Assembly: GCA_964036045.1 (NCBI GenBank)
Contig: OZ038384.1
Location: 33,963,997 to 34,027,996, forward strand
Direction of reading: 5' to 3'
DNA length: 64,000 nt
DNA from: Eutreptiella sp. 'Long Island Sound 2002'
Lineage: Eukaryota > Euglenozoa > Euglenophyceae > Eutreptiales > Eutreptiaceae
Both the position numbers and the translations under genes were made by a program. Shown piece by piece: positions 44,441-55,883 of the stretch. Numbering within the stretch: position 1 is the stretch's first letter; each line of letters begins with the position of its first letter. A model generated the notes under the pieces. That model was not told where the DNA came from. It did not search any database and saw only the letters and a program-made list of their open reading frames with translations.

Positions 44441-45094
44441 ACCGCTGCAAAATTTCGTAATATATTTTTTCCTCCTTTTTTTTTTAGTTTTTGAAAATAA
44501 AATAAAATTATACACCACCCAACACACTCGCATGCAGCAAGACCATGTACGCTGCAGTGTCTCACGTGCTACCCGTCGTTCTTGATGTTCTCGGCCTTGT
44601 ACTTGTGCGTGGCGTCGTGGAGCGTGTCCATTGCTAATGGTTGACGGCGTTCCCCCAGGGCCGCCGCCTGAGCTTCAGGGCAAGGGGAGTGATGGGCACG
44701 AGGGAGGTGCATGGAGAAGAAGAAGAAAAAGGCGGCAGGGCGCGACGTCAGGGGTCGTGGCGAGTTATGGAAAATTTTCGAGTTTTACGCGCTGCTCGCG
44801 ACGTGTTTTTCTCTGCGCCTATAGCGAGTTAGACAATGGAGGGGACAGGGTTAGGGTCCTACGAGCGTAGCGGTGCTTACGGCGTTAGCTATTCACCTAT
44901 TACACGTCGAAAAACTTTTCGTCGCGTTTTTACGCGTTTTGCAGCGCGCTTTTTGGCCTAAGCGTTTTTGATGCTAATTAGCGTATTTTTTTAGCTATTC
45001 AGAATATTTTTTCGTCATGTTTTACCTATCACTTTTTTTCATTCAGGGACAGGACGCCAGCGCGTGCCACACTCTCTAAGTCCTCCACCAGCTC
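44441..45094. other. IN-I right segment, AT-richer, no gene recognised
   Basis: The composition changes sharply at about 44440. A polypyrimidine run followed by CATTCAG at about 45034-45047 resembles a splice acceptor. On the reverse strand a 20-codon frame ends at about 44570. Nothing else is supported. Confidence 0.4.
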
Positions 45095-45107
45095 TGGTTC
45101 CACTCTA
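45095..45107. repeat. Target-site duplication of IN-I, right copy
   Basis: It pairs exactly with 39167-39179; the RE-B integrase continues at once. Confidence 0.9.
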
Positions 45108-45960
45108 CGTGGACGGACTATCAGCCCCGGAAAACCCTCCAGCGCATCGTGGACAAGTGCCCGTGTCGGTCCTGTAAACCTGGGGATATCAGGGACAAAG
45201 GTCTCTTTTCGACGCTCTCTATCCCCCACTGTGCCAACAGTGTTCTCTACGTGGACTACACAGAGATGCCTAAGTTTTGGGGGCTATGACGTTGCCCTAG
45301 TGGTAACCTGTGGGCTGACCAGGTTTAGCAGTGTGTTCACATGCACTAAACAAATCACCGGCGAGGAGACCATCAAGATACTCCTGGAAGAGTGGTTCTG
45401 TGTCTATGGGGCACCAAAAGAGATCAAGTCAGACGAGGACGTCCAAGTACGCTCCGGCACTGGCTGGTACAAGAGAGTCCTGAGGTCCCTCAATGTCCAG
45501 GTGTCAACGGGGATTCCCTATATTCATACGAGTAACCCCCTATGTGAGCGACAGATTCAAGTTCTCAAAGAGAATGTGAGGATATGGTGCAAGACTTAGC
45601 GCACCAAAGACTGGGTGAGACTACTCCCCGTTATATCCTTGATTATGAACTCCCAGGAGAGTTCGGCAACTGGCTATTCGCCCCATGAGCTGTTCATGGG
45701 ACGCCCGGCGTGGTTCCTACACGCTCCCTATCCTGAGGATTCCTACTCCAGTGTGGGTGAGTGGGTGAAGGAGCAACAAGACAAGGTGGACAAGGCTGAG
45801 GCTATGCTCCAGACAGTGAGGGAGCGCCAGTGGAACAAGAGGAACTAGCACCGGGTGCCAGCCTCCTACCAAGAGGGAGAATGGGTGGGCTACCTGCCTG
45901 GCCACCCTTTACCAGCGATGACCCCTATTTTGGGACCTACAAGATCCTGTCCCTGGATGG
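45108..45960 (+). pseudogene. RE-B integrase core
   Basis: This is the continuation after IN-I. CPCRSC of the zinc finger lies near 45160, the first catalytic Asp in LYVDYTEM (about 45250), the second in IKSDEDVQ (about 45425) and the Glu in LCERQIQVLKENVR (about 45540-45580). A frameshift lies near 45275 (an extra T), and in-frame TAG codons occur at 45597-45599 and 45846-45848. The wording is nearly that of RE-A. Confidence 0.88.
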
Positions 45961-45999
45961 TCACCGCATCACCGTGAGGTGACCTCTCCGACTAGGGGG

Positions 46000-46364
46000 G
46001 ACCCTGGTGTGCGTTGCACAACAGGTCAAGCGCTACTACGGCCCAGAGGACCTCTGTGGGGAATAATGGGAACTAAACGAGGAGGAGATCGCCGCTCTGA
46101 ACCTACAGGGCGCAGCCAGCCCAATGGAAGTTGAAGGAGAACTCCCCGACATGAATGCCGATGAGATGGCTAAGAAACGCTTCTACCTGGTGAAGTCGGT
46201 TATCCGAGCCCGCTATCGCCAAGGATGGTGGTTTCTCACCCTCTGGGAAGGGTCTGGAGTTGGAGAAGCTACCTGGGAACCCTTTTCTGCCCTTGTGCTT
46301 CCTGAGGGACGCATGAATTCAGTTCTGGTAGACTACTTGTCCCAGAACAACCTAGGGGAGTTGC
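46000..46364 (+). pseudogene. RE-B integrase tail and chromodomain, cut by LINE-G
   Basis: The open frame from 46124 has FYLVKSVIRARYRQGWWFLT and the WEPFSALVLPEG end of the chromodomain. It is interrupted by LINE-G in the codons after QNNLGEL; the RE-A version continues for about 20 residues. The original continuation lies at 55891-55970. Confidence 0.85.
46349..46364. repeat. Target-site duplication of LINE-G, left copy
   Basis: AACCTAGGGGAGTTGC recurs exactly at 55891-55906. RE-A has the single version AACCTCCGTGAGTTGT at 2981-2996. Confidence 0.92.
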
Positions 46365-46619
46365 ATAAAACTGCCTGTGGCGATTCCTAGCGAAGGTGTG
46401 CGGGTAGCCTTCTGCTCAGAATTACAAAAAGCCACTTTCTATAAATTCCCGGAATCTGCTTTCACCTTCATCATTTCCTGCATGAACTGCTGACCACGCT
46501 GATCACCGATTTATCATCTGTCGATTTCGCCGAGATCCGAACTCCACAGTCATATACCAGACGACACGTTTCAAGTCATCTGTGAATCCCAATATCACCA
46601 GTGATCATATTCAATCAGC
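46365..46619 (+). promoter_or_regulatory. LINE-G 5' untranslated region
   Basis: The 255 bases before the ORF1 ATG contain no open frame of note. By analogy with other full-length LINEs it should hold an internal promoter; no motif is recognised. Confidence 0.45.
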
Positions 46620-48910
46620 ATGGGCAAAGGAAAAGAACGAGCAGGACCAAAAGCGAGCGGCCCTGTTAAAGATCACATTGACCGCATCGAGAATGAGGTG
46701 AAAACAAGCAACGAAATTGGTCAAGTCCGACGCAATCAACAATTAAACGAAAGGCGACGAACCCAAGGTCCATTTCAAAATGAAATGGAACATGTCAATG
46801 AACAACAACCTTCCAAAGAAGATGAACGAGATCAACAAAGCCCCAATAAAACCAAGAACTCACAAGAACACGAAGGAAATCCGACGACTCCGAACAAACA
46901 TCGAACTCCTCAACGTTCTCAAAAATCTCCAAATGGGAAGCAAAAGACTCCAAGTAATAGTGGGCCTTCAAACTCTCAGGATATTCCTTCAAGCTCAACC
47001 CAATCCCAACCTTCTCACTCATCGCCCTCATCCAGTTCTTCTCTTGTTCCCACCCTTAACCCACCTAAAGATTCAACACCCAAAGGTAAATACTCCACTC
47101 CCTCATCCAAAACCCCCACCGACAAAACCTCACTTCGCAAACTACTAGACTCCAACAAGGCTCCACAAATTTTCCACTTTTCACCACAAGGCAACACACA
47201 AGCCTTTTCTTCACGCCAACACTCCCTTCCCCCGGAAATCATAGCCGAAGAGTGGAACTCTTCCGAAGGCTTTGAAGTCGGCATTTTTATGACCGACACA
47301 CAACACATTTTTGGAGATTCCTACACCCCCCTCCTCTCCACTTCAACCACAAAACAAAAAGAGGCTCTCCAACACGCCAAATATATCTCTTGCGGAGATG
47401 GTTTTGACCAAGACAACCTCTCTCTTGTCCTATCCACATCCGCCACACGCACTTTTCTCGCCACCCCACTTTGCACCGACATTTTTGATCAAGACGCCGA
47501 ACACAATACCTACAACCACGTCCTCACCCTCTTTCAATCCGTCCACGACCTCGCATCCAAACAAATCTTCTTGAAAGGAAAAATCTTTCTTCCGGTACTC
47601 GACGCAAGCCTCTCCCCCGCCGACACCATCATATGGGACTACCGCCCAATTTTGCAAAAGTTCACAAGATACCTAGACAACATTTCCTACATCGACACTT
47701 ACAAACCTTTCATTCATGACAACAACAACATCTTTTCTTCAACTCCCATCAAACAAGCCACATTCAACAACACCACCGGCATGATGATCATCACCATTGA
47801 CACATCCAAAACATACTCTTACCAACCTCCACCACGCACCCCAAAGGACCCCGCCACCACTCAATTAAGAGTTGACATCTTGAAAAAGCAACTCAACGAT
47901 GGTAGCCGGGAAAGTGCCTACGACTTCATCAATAGGTCACTCCAAGGCAAAATGCATGAAAAGGCATCAATTGCCTCCTCAACGGCCGATTTTCAACGAG
48001 CGGCTTTCCACAAACGCCCTTCCCCCATCTCCAAACATCCTCAAGGTGACCAAGACCACGAGTACTTCCGTTTCGACATAGATTGTCACACGGAAGAGGT
48101 CGAGGAACTAGCAACCACACTCCAACAACAACACCCCCTCACATCTCAATCACCAACAATCATTGCATTCCCCTTTGATCTTGCCACCCACCCCGACACC
48201 TTTGTTACCACGCTCCGTAGAGGACACCCTGCCGCTCCACCACTTGAACTCCTCAACTAACTAACGAGCATCCCAAGAATTGATGAATTTTTGAAATTCG
48301 TGATGGTCCGAACCAAATATTCCATTCTCTTCCACGTAGACTCCGAATGCATCCCTTCTCCCACCAAATCAGAAATAGGCCGACTCCATTGGTTGAACCA
48401 ATTGCTTTGGGATGCAGGTCTTGTCTTGCTATACCCCAATGGGAAATACACTCCCAACCCCCGCATCCAGCAAGCCAACTCTCAACCCAAAAAGCACGTC
48501 CTCACCTCTTCCAAGGCCGTAGTCGCCGAAGCACCAGCCGCAACCACCCACGTTTCCCTCGCCAAAGCAGCGGCTATCTTCGGCGAAATTGAAAAAATCA
48601 TTCCACTCCATTTCTCGTCCATGTCAATTGGAACATCACTCCATTACGAGATCACCTATACCAACGACGACTCTCCAATCATTGCACATGGTCAAGAAAT
48701 CACAGGGATCAATTTTTCTCAAGGTCAGAACATCAATCTCCAAAAACATCAAAACATCTAATTCACAATAAGCGCCTCACCACCGACCAAGAGCAGATCC
48801 ATGAATGGTCTGTCATCGAACAGCTCGGAGCTGACTTGGGTGCCAAGAGTCACAAAAATCAACTTCTCACCAATAAACCTCCCAATGCTAAATACACGAA
48901 GCGAAAGTGA
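46620..48910 (+). pseudogene. LINE-G ORF1 protein, one stop and one frameshift
   Basis: The frame begins with ATG (MGKGKERAGPKASGPVKD) and is open for 546 codons to a TAA at 48258-48260. It continues in the same frame to 48761, and a natural-looking tail (HNKRLTTDQEQIHEWSVIEQ to KYTKRK) follows in a shifted frame to 48910. The N-terminus is basic and Gln/Asn-rich, then a Ser/Pro/Thr-rich linker (about residues 75-190), then a more ordered part. There is no CCHC knuckle. ORF1 proteins bind the element RNA. The TAA could be a mutation or the true end; the continuing protein-like frame favours a mutation. No similarity to a named ORF1 family is visible. Confidence 0.65.
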
Positions 48911-49639
48911 GACCCCACGTCTCCTTCCCTCCACGCATCTTTCTCTCCACCTTCTCAAAGGTTGTCATGTCAATATCAGAACCCATTCGCGAATCTCTAC
49001 TTCAACCAGGTTCTCCCCTCCCATACTCCCCCACACCCATGCTTTCCCTCATCACTTAATTGCGGTATCGGCTTCGAGCTCTCTTCTTCCACCAACTCTA
49101 ATCGAATCTCTTATCGACATAAATGCGTTTTTTGTGTGTCGATTCAATCGTCCCCTTCACTGCTCTCATTCTAGTTTCTGCAAGTCTCGGTATGTTTCAC
49201 AACATCCGTCATTTAAATTTTGCACTCGCTTCCTTTGTTCTACTCCCAACTTCTTCAACACTCGCCACGACTCGCTCTTTGCCCTCATCGCGCCTCCAAC
49301 CTGTCTCACAGCGACTCCCGTCACTCTTTTTCCCCACCAACCTCTCAACCCGCATGTTCAGGAAAACAATCCATTTCAATTTCCAAGAACGAATCAATTT
49401 CCAAGAATGAATCAATCAAAGAAGCTCTCTAAGGAACGACAAGGTTCTCCTTCACTCGCACTTGCACATCACCACGGCACAAACACTAACACAACACCTT
49501 GCACCCAGCACCACATTCACACAACACAAATCATCACTCCACCTCACTCTACACTCATCGATCACCACTCCGCCACCACCGCTCAACTTTTCGCCTGGAT
49601 TACGATGACATCATCGAATACTTCTTCTTCATTGAGCTT

Positions 49640-49965
49640 GCCTGTTCCCATGCCTCCTCCCCCGATCACGAGCGCTTCGACGACAAGGAGACTCTCACAC
49701 GTTGACAAAACTTGGATGTATGTCCCTCATCATTTGGTCTCAAGCGATGTGGCCCCAAAAATCCGAGAACCTCCTATTCCCATGCCTCCCCTCCTGAGCA
49801 CAAGCGCTTCAACATCATGGAGACTATTACAAATTAACAAACATTTGATTTCTGTGCTTCACGATCTGCGCCCAAAACTCCACGGTTCTCTTAATCTCAT
49901 GCCTCCCCTCCCGAGCACGAGCGCTTTGACATCATGGAGACTCCTACACTTTAACGGATTTTGGG
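49640..49965 (+). repeat. Imperfect tandem repeats before ORF2, three units
   Basis: Three units of about 115-133 bases begin CCCATGCCTCC / CTCATGCCTCC at 49647, 49780 and 49896, each with GAGCACGAGCGCTT- and CATGGAGACT-like words. They lie in the region between ORF1 and ORF2 (48911-49968), which has open frames but no domain. Confidence 0.7.
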
Positions 49966-49968
49966 TTT

Positions 49969-52900
49969 ATGTCCCCCACATTGATATTTCATTCCCTTTC
50001 GTGTTCACCAACAACCCGACCTCACACCACGAACACACCCACGCTCACAATCACATCACTATCACTCCCACTACCCCACCACCACCCCCCCGACCCAATC
50101 GCCGGCGATCCCAACACCGAGCCTAATGGTGACAACAACAACACCACCAAACCCCCCTTCATTTTTCGTCCTCACCATCCAAACACCACCAAACACCATC
50201 ACCCAGTACTCTCTAAAACCACATTACAGATCACAACTCATAACACTGCCAAAAACATGCACGACATCCAAGCCACCGTCCTCCACCACTTCAGCAAAAG
50301 AACAGACATTCTATGCCTTCAGGAAATTCCCTCCAACATTACCCTTGACAACTCCCTTGGCCTCACCACCTTCGAAAACTATGCCCCCGACAAAACAAAC
50401 GGCACTGCCATAATCGTCCACAAACACCTCGCTCCCTTTTGCCGCAAAACCCACCACACTAACATTCACGGTTGTCTCACTACCATAGACATCACCCTAC
50501 CGGGATACCCCACATTTCGCATCTTCAATATTTATAAAACCCACATCCAATCACATCAACAACGCCTCGCACACGTCATCACCACTCTCCAGCAAAAGGA
50601 ACCAATTCACCTCCTCATTGGAGACATGAACACTCACCTACAACCACACTTAGACACCGACAACATCAAACACCCAAAATCCTGGCCTTGGCTCTATGAC
50701 CAACTACACCCCCCAACCCAAGACACTACCCCCCGGCTACATGACCTTTTTCGGTCCCAAAACCCCCATCTCCGCCAATGGACAAGGCCCCGTAACAAGC
50801 GCCTACCCGACTCCCAATCTCGCATCGATCTCATTATCGCTTCTTCCTCCTTCATTTCCATATTCAATCCACAAAATACCTTTATCAACACCACCATCAA
50901 TAACTCCGATCACTACCCTGTCACCTCCACCATTAACATACCCACCAACCCGCTAAACATCTACGACATTCCCCACGCAGACATCTACTACAGAAAACTC
51001 AACAAAGAAGAACACAGCAAATTTCTCCAACGCCTCCACTCCCTGGACACATGGACCCAAAATAACATGACCTCCATTTTAAACTCTCCCATCGACGAAT
51101 TAATCGACACTATAAACAACATCCTCTGCTCTCTTGTCAACTCCTACAAGTTGGTCACCAACCAGCATCATTCCCACAAACCTACCAAAATCGAAAAGGC
51201 CTTCACTCACCAACTCAACAACATCCAACCCTCCACCACTTTAACCTCCAAGCAAGCCAAGACACTTCAACACACCCTGGACAAATGGACTGAAAAGAAA
51301 AAACGTCAATCCCAAAAACGTCTCCATGACTCTCTCATTAAAGGACGAAAAATTAAAAAGTATCTCAATAACATCTTAACCCCCCGCTCCACCACACCCA
51401 TGGCCCTATACGATACCAACAACAATCTCACCTCCGACCCCTACTTCCTCTGCGAATCCATGGGCCAGTGCCTCACCGCTTTAGGAGGACCCCCAGACTT
51501 CCAGATAGAACCCCAACTTATCGACTCCCTTATGGAGCTCTCCCCTTCCATCCCTCAGGACGCTTCTCACCCCGAATTCACTGAAACCTTCTTCAACACC
51601 TTGCTCTCAAACTCAAACCCAGTCAAAGCCCCTGGCTTTGACAACACCAACCTATACCTCTTCCACCTAGCTCCCAAACACATAAAGTCTCTCCTCTTTC
51701 ACATATGCTCCCACTTCATCACCAACCCCATTCCCAAACAATGGCTCACCGCTCGAATTTTCCTCCTCTACAAGAAACACGACCCCCACAACCCTATCAA
51801 TTACCGACCCATAGCTCTTCTCCAAACAATTTATAAAATACTCGCCTCATATGCCGCTACCGCCCTAACCTTCTACGCCACCAAATATAACCTACTCCAC
51901 CACTCCCAATACGGTGGCATCCCCAATCACCGCACCACAGACCACATATTCACCATGATCTCCAACATCTCCCTCCACCCCGACATCTACCACCTCTACC
52001 TCGACCTCAACAAGGCCTTCAACTCCGTCCCCCACCAAGCCCTATGGCAAATCCTACACAGCTACAACTTCCCCAAACAGATTATCTCTCTCATCCAAAA
52101 CCTATACTCTCATCCCGCTGACTATCCCACCGTCAATGGCTTCTCTCTTTTTGCCGCCATGACTATCAGGGGACTCCGCCAGGGATGCCCAATGTCTCCA
52201 ATTCTTTTCAATCTCTTCATCGACCCCATAATCCGCAAACTCTCTTCCTTGCTCCCTTCTCACACCTTCTCCGCTCTGTTCGCCTTTATTGACGACATAG
52301 CCCTACAAACTGCCTGCCCCAAAATCCTGCACACTGCACTCTCCTTCCTCTTCAACGTAGGCCCAAAATACGGCCTCTCCTTCAACGCCACCAAATCCGA
52401 ACTCCACGCCCTCAACAATGCCCTTCACCTCACCATCCGCATTTCCTCTACTACCCACTTCAGCACCTTCGATCAACATGGCAAACCACGCCAATATTAC
52501 AAATACTTAGGGGTCTTCTTCTTTACTTCTCAACAAAATCAACAAATGTTCCTCCTCCTAAAAAACCTCGTCAACTCCTTCTTCACCAACCTCCTTCCTC
52601 TATCCCTATCACACACCGAACTCATCAAACTCTCCAACATTCAACTTATTCCTATCCTTGCCTACCGCCTCATCTACAATTCCCTCCCTAACAAACTTCT
52701 TGACACACTTGACCACTCCATTTGGGTCAACATAGCATCCGAAGGCAAACTCTCACTCCGCACTCCCAACAAAACCAAATATTCTCCTCGCCACACTCTT
52801 GGTCTTGGCATCACCAAAATATCACACGTTACCCACACTCAAGCCATCAACCACTTCCTCCGTTACACATCAAACGAAGGTCCCCCCACATCCAATCGTT

Positions 52901-54702
52901 CCATCCAACACACCCTTTTCCACCGCGGCCCAGCTTCTAACCTCCTGCAAGACATGCTCATCACCTCAGCCCACCACTTCTCCATCCAAACACACAACAT
53001 TCCACACCACAACCCCTGCCAGGTCCAATCGCTTCCACTCAACTCAGCCATCAAAGTCGCCTTCCTCGACCACAACAACGAAAATTCAAATCTCTGGTTC
53101 CCGGGCACAACCATCCAACACAACCTCCACTCCACATCAGTCCAATTCTCCGACAACATCTTCCACCTTCACGACACCCACCACTTCTCCTTCATCACTC
53201 AAAAGGGCAACGAACTCTCATCCTTTATTACTACCCCCACACACCCAATATGCCCAACCACACTGCAAGACTTCCCCATCTCACATACCACCACCCTATC
53301 AACGACACATTATTTCCAGCTCAAATCCAACCAGAATATTCCCCTTCCCAACTTTTCACATCTGGATTATTGGGGCTGTCACGACTTACTCAACGCTCTC
53401 CAATCCAACACCACCTACTCTATCATCTATACCGACGGATCGGACGACCCCAACTCTTCCAACCCCTCTGGATCCGCCGCAATTATCTCCCTCCAACCCA
53501 ACGACCACACTATCATTACCTCCCCCTCTCCCCTCAAAGGGTCATACCCAGCAGAAATCTATTCCATCATCATCTCCCTCCTCTACCCTCAACTCACCAC
53601 CCTCCCCCAACCGATCATCTTCGCCATCGACAACTTGAGCACATGCCTCACCCTAAATACCCTCCTTCACTTCCACTCTCCCCCCTTCACCACTAGCAAC
53701 AACTCCTTTGCTCTTTGGTACAACCTCATATGGCATCTTCTCCAACATCTAAAACACATCGCCATCCTTTCCACTTGGATCAAAGGACATGCCGATTTCC
53801 CCGGCAATGACGCGGCGGACAGTGTCTCCAAATGGAGCACCACCCACTTCGATTACCTTCTCTCCCCCACAACTTCCACACAACTGGCCATTAACCAAAC
53901 TCCACTTCCCGGCAAAATAACCTCTAAACTCAAGAAACATCAACTCCCAACCCATCAACACAACAACATTCACCTCTCCCTTAGTAATCACTTCTTTCTC
54001 AAATCCTCGTGGTTCTCCACTTTCACCTTTAAGTGGGTGAATGGCCTCTTCTCTTGCAAGGGCTACCAACCCCACTTCATCCTCAACACCTACCTTTGCC
54101 CTCTTTGTAACCACCACCACCCCTTAGACCCCATCACCGTCATCACCGAATGCCACACTACTAACGCAATACGGAAAAAATTCTTCAACACTTGGAATGG
54201 GCACTTCCACAACACCATCATCACTTGGTGGGCCACCGCTTCCAAAGGCGACCGCTGCAACTTCATTCGAACCCTCATACCCAACACACTCAGCAATCAA
54301 TTACGCACACCCCCACCAAACACAACCTACTACTCCAACATCAAATCTCTTCGTCAAGCCCTAAAACATCGACAAAAACCTCTCACCACCCTCCTCAACG
54401 AAACTAAACAATGGCTCATCGACAACCCCATCTCTAACCTTCATCAGTTATCTCCGACGACCACCTCCAACCCCTGGAACGAATCTTTTTCCATTTACAG
54501 CACATCATCCACCGCTCCCCACCCACTACGCTTTCCGTCCCCTACCAACAAAGAACCAACCAACAAACGACCTCACTCTAAACGCCCTACCACAAAACCG
54601 GAACCCCCCGCCAAAACTTCAGCCATACAACTTCAACACTTTCCGCCTCAACCACTACATCCTCACATCACCAACCGCATACCTCCTCCAAATGACACTT
54701 AG
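49969..54702 (+). CDS. LINE-G ORF2: AP endonuclease, reverse transcriptase, RNase H
   Basis: The frame is unbroken for 1577 codons. The endonuclease (about residues 85-325) has LCLQEIP, IFNIYKTH, IGDMNTH (near 217), SRIDLIIAS (near 285) and SDHYPV (near 313), all active-site motifs. The RT (about 560-800) has INYRPIALL, motif A HLYLDLNKAFNSVPH (near 677), motif B GLRQGCPMSPILFNLF and motif C AFIDDIALQ (near 772). RNase H (about 1150-1285) has IIYTDGS, YPAEIYSI, FAIDNLS and KGHADFPGNDAADS, with all four catalytic positions. A Cys motif, LCPLCNHHHPLD with ITECH, lies near 1375. The enzyme nicks the target and primes cDNA there. The first ATG at 49969 is used, but translation could start later, before residue 84. 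The codons are C-rich at third positions. It is possibly active. Confidence 0.95.
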   Translation: MSPTLIFHSLSCSPTTRPHTTNTPTLTITSLSLPLPHHHPPDPIAGDPNTEPNGDNNNTTKPPFIFRPHHPNTTKHHHPVLSKTTLQITTHNTAKNMHDIQATVLHHFSKRTDILCLQEIPSNITLDNSLGLTTFENYAPDKTNGTAIIVHKHLAPFCRKTHHTNIHGCLTTIDITLPGYPTFRIFNIYKTHIQSHQQRLAHVITTLQQKEPIHLLIGDMNTHLQPHLDTDNIKHPKSWPWLYDQLHPPTQDTTPRLHDLFRSQNPHLRQWTRPRNKRLPDSQSRIDLIIASSSFISIFNPQNTFINTTINNSDHYPVTSTINIPTNPLNIYDIPHADIYYRKLNKEEHSKFLQRLHSLDTWTQNNMTSILNSPIDELIDTINNILCSLVNSYKLVTNQHHSHKPTKIEKAFTHQLNNIQPSTTLTSKQAKTLQHTLDKWTEKKKRQSQKRLHDSLIKGRKIKKYLNNILTPRSTTPMALYDTNNNLTSDPYFLCESMGQCLTALGGPPDFQIEPQLIDSLMELSPSIPQDASHPEFTETFFNTLLSNSNPVKAPGFDNTNLYLFHLAPKHIKSLLFHICSHFITNPIPKQWLTARIFLLYKKHDPHNPINYRPIALLQTIYKILASYAATALTFYATKYNLLHHSQYGGIPNHRTTDHIFTMISNISLHPDIYHLYLDLNKAFNSVPHQALWQILHSYNFPKQIISLIQNLYSHPADYPTVNGFSLFAAMTIRGLRQGCPMSPILFNLFIDPIIRKLSSLLPSHTFSALFAFIDDIALQTACPKILHTALSFLFNVGPKYGLSFNATKSELHALNNALHLTIRISSTTHFSTFDQHGKPRQYYKYLGVFFFTSQQNQQMFLLLKNLVNSFFTNLLPLSLSHTELIKLSNIQLIPILAYRLIYNSLPNKLLDTLDHSIWVNIASEGKLSLRTPNKTKYSPRHTLGLGITKISHVTHTQAINHFLRYTSNEGPPTSNRSIQHTLFHRGPASNLLQDMLITSAHHFSIQTHNIPHHNPCQVQSLPLNSAIKVAFLDHNNENSNLWFPGTTIQHNLHSTSVQFSDNIFHLHDTHHFSFITQKGNELSSFITTPTHPICPTTLQDFPISHTTTLSTTHYFQLKSNQNIPLPNFSHLDYWGCHDLLNALQSNTTYSIIYTDGSDDPNSSNPSGSAAIISLQPNDHTIITSPSPLKGSYPAEIYSIIISLLYPQLTTLPQPIIFAIDNLSTCLTLNTLLHFHSPPFTTSNNSFALWYNLIWHLLQHLKHIAILSTWIKGHADFPGNDAADSVSKWSTTHFDYLLSPTTSTQLAINQTPLPGKITSKLKKHQLPTHQHNNIHLSLSNHFFLKSSWFSTFTFKWVNGLFSCKGYQPHFILNTYLCPLCNHHHPLDPITVITECHTTNAIRKKFFNTWNGHFHNTIITWWATASKGDRCNFIRTLIPNTLSNQLRTPPPNTTYYSNIKSLRQALKHRQKPLTTLLNETKQWLIDNPISNLHQLSPTTTSNPWNESFSIYSTSSTAPHPLRFPSPTNKEPTNKRPHSKRPTTKPEPPAKTSAIQLQHFPPQPLHPHITNRIPPPNDT

Positions 54703-55420
54703 CCTCCAGTCCCATCCTTCAACCCCAACGCATACACTCGCTTCACCAGCGGCACTCTCGTCTTGTCAGCGAACAGCAAACATTCAGCAACCAACAGCCA
54801 GCAGCCAACAGCCAGCAACAAACAGCAAACAACCAGCAGCAGCAACAGTCAGCAACCAGCAACCAGCGACCAACAACCAGTAACCAGCGGCCATCAGCCA
54901 ACAACCAGCACATCAACCACCCACCGCCTCCCTTCCACAGTAGGACACTTCCAGCGACAACAGCCAGCAAACACCCCCCCCCCCAATGACTCTCCCAAGA
55001 CACCCCAGACATTATCCCCCCCCCCCCCCTGGCTACCTGCTCCCCTCTTCCGACACTCCTTCGACCTGCATCAGCAAGCAAATAGCACCCAGCTACCATC
55101 CAGCAGCAAACATCCAGCAACCAGCAGCCAGCGACCAGCAGCCAGCAGTCCTCAGCCAACGACAAACAGCAGCAGCAGTCAACATCCAGCACCCAGCAGC
55201 CATGAGCAATCAGCCAGTAAACAGCAGAAGCCAACACCCACCAACACGCAGCCAGCAACCAACAGCCATCTGACACATCAGCCTTCACCCGTCACCCACC
55301 TACACGGCAGGACACAACACCGTCACCACACTGCACCACACTGCACCACTGTATGCACAGCTCTGCGCACCAGGAAACCTTACCGATCCATTGAGTCTTT
55401 TTTGTTTGAGCCATCAATTG
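54703..55420 (+). repeat. LINE-G 3' region with CAGCAACA-type repeats
   Basis: From about 54770 to 55270 the sequence is made of degenerate CAGCCAGCAACA / CAGCAGCCAACA words with C-runs at 54977 and 55020. It gives frames rich in Ser, Gln, Asn and Pro that are not believed to be genes. Confidence 0.75.
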
Positions 55421-55883
55421 GAATTTTTCTTTTCTTTTTTTTTTTCAGGACCACTACGGCAAGAGCGCAAGACTTGAGCAGAATGAAAGGGCTTTGTACT
55501 TTAGTAATTCTCAGATCAGCTACAGGGCCCAAGACTGATTTCAGGCAAGCCAGAATGTTCCAGTCTGTTTTACCTTTTGCCCCTGCACTTGCTCGCTTCT
55601 CTTCGCTCAATCCACTGGTCCATTTTTCCATTATATCATCTTTTTGTTATTTTGCCTTGGTATAGGCTATATATCCCTTTGCATCCTTCACCGAAATGGC
55701 CTCCACTAGTATTTTAACCTCTTCAGGCCCATGGTGCAGTTCTTGCAGTGTTTTCACCCTGACTTGGTTTGTAAATACCCGCGGCTGTCCTTCGGATAAC
55801 TTCGGCTCACCATGAATGCTCATTTTGCCCATGGTTAGGCCGCTTTGGTGCAATGTTTTGGGCGGGGGACCGCCATGCCTCAA
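55380..55883 (-). other. Antisense protein-like frame in the LINE-G 3' region
   Basis: On the reverse strand a frame of about 168 codons reads from 55883 to 55380 with one TAA at 55647-55649. Its composition is protein-like (RVKTLQELHHGPEEVKILVE and KGKTDWNILACLKSVLGPVA). It runs into a Lys-coding A-run (55431-55447 on the reverse strand), which could be an old poly(A) end. It may be a captured transcript fragment or chance. No domain was recognised. Confidence 0.3.

Larger units (their letters stand above)
39180..45094 (-). mobile_element. IN-I: 5.9-kb GC-rich insertion, probably non-LTR
   Basis: It is bounded by a 13-bp duplication. Next to the left duplication is (AGTA)4, that is (TACT)n on the reverse strand; short simple-repeat tails are typical of some LINEs and SINEs, so the element is placed on the reverse strand. 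There are no inverted ends and no reverse transcriptase in 5.9 kb. It contains a 180-bp tandem pair, a 127-bp satellite and a strongly strand-biased low-complexity tract. It may be a non-autonomous element or a decayed one. Confidence 0.6.

Noticed and set aside
44560-44640. Small reverse frame ending KYKAENIKNDG
   Set aside because: It looks like a protein end but is only about 20 codons with no partner exon visible.
44850-44866. Telomere-like GGGTTAGGG word
   Set aside because: A single short occurrence with no tandem repeat.
54763-55665. 300-codon forward ORF rich in Ser, Gln, Asn and Pro
   Set aside because: Translation of the CAGCAACA-type repeat of the LINE-G 3' region; no domain.
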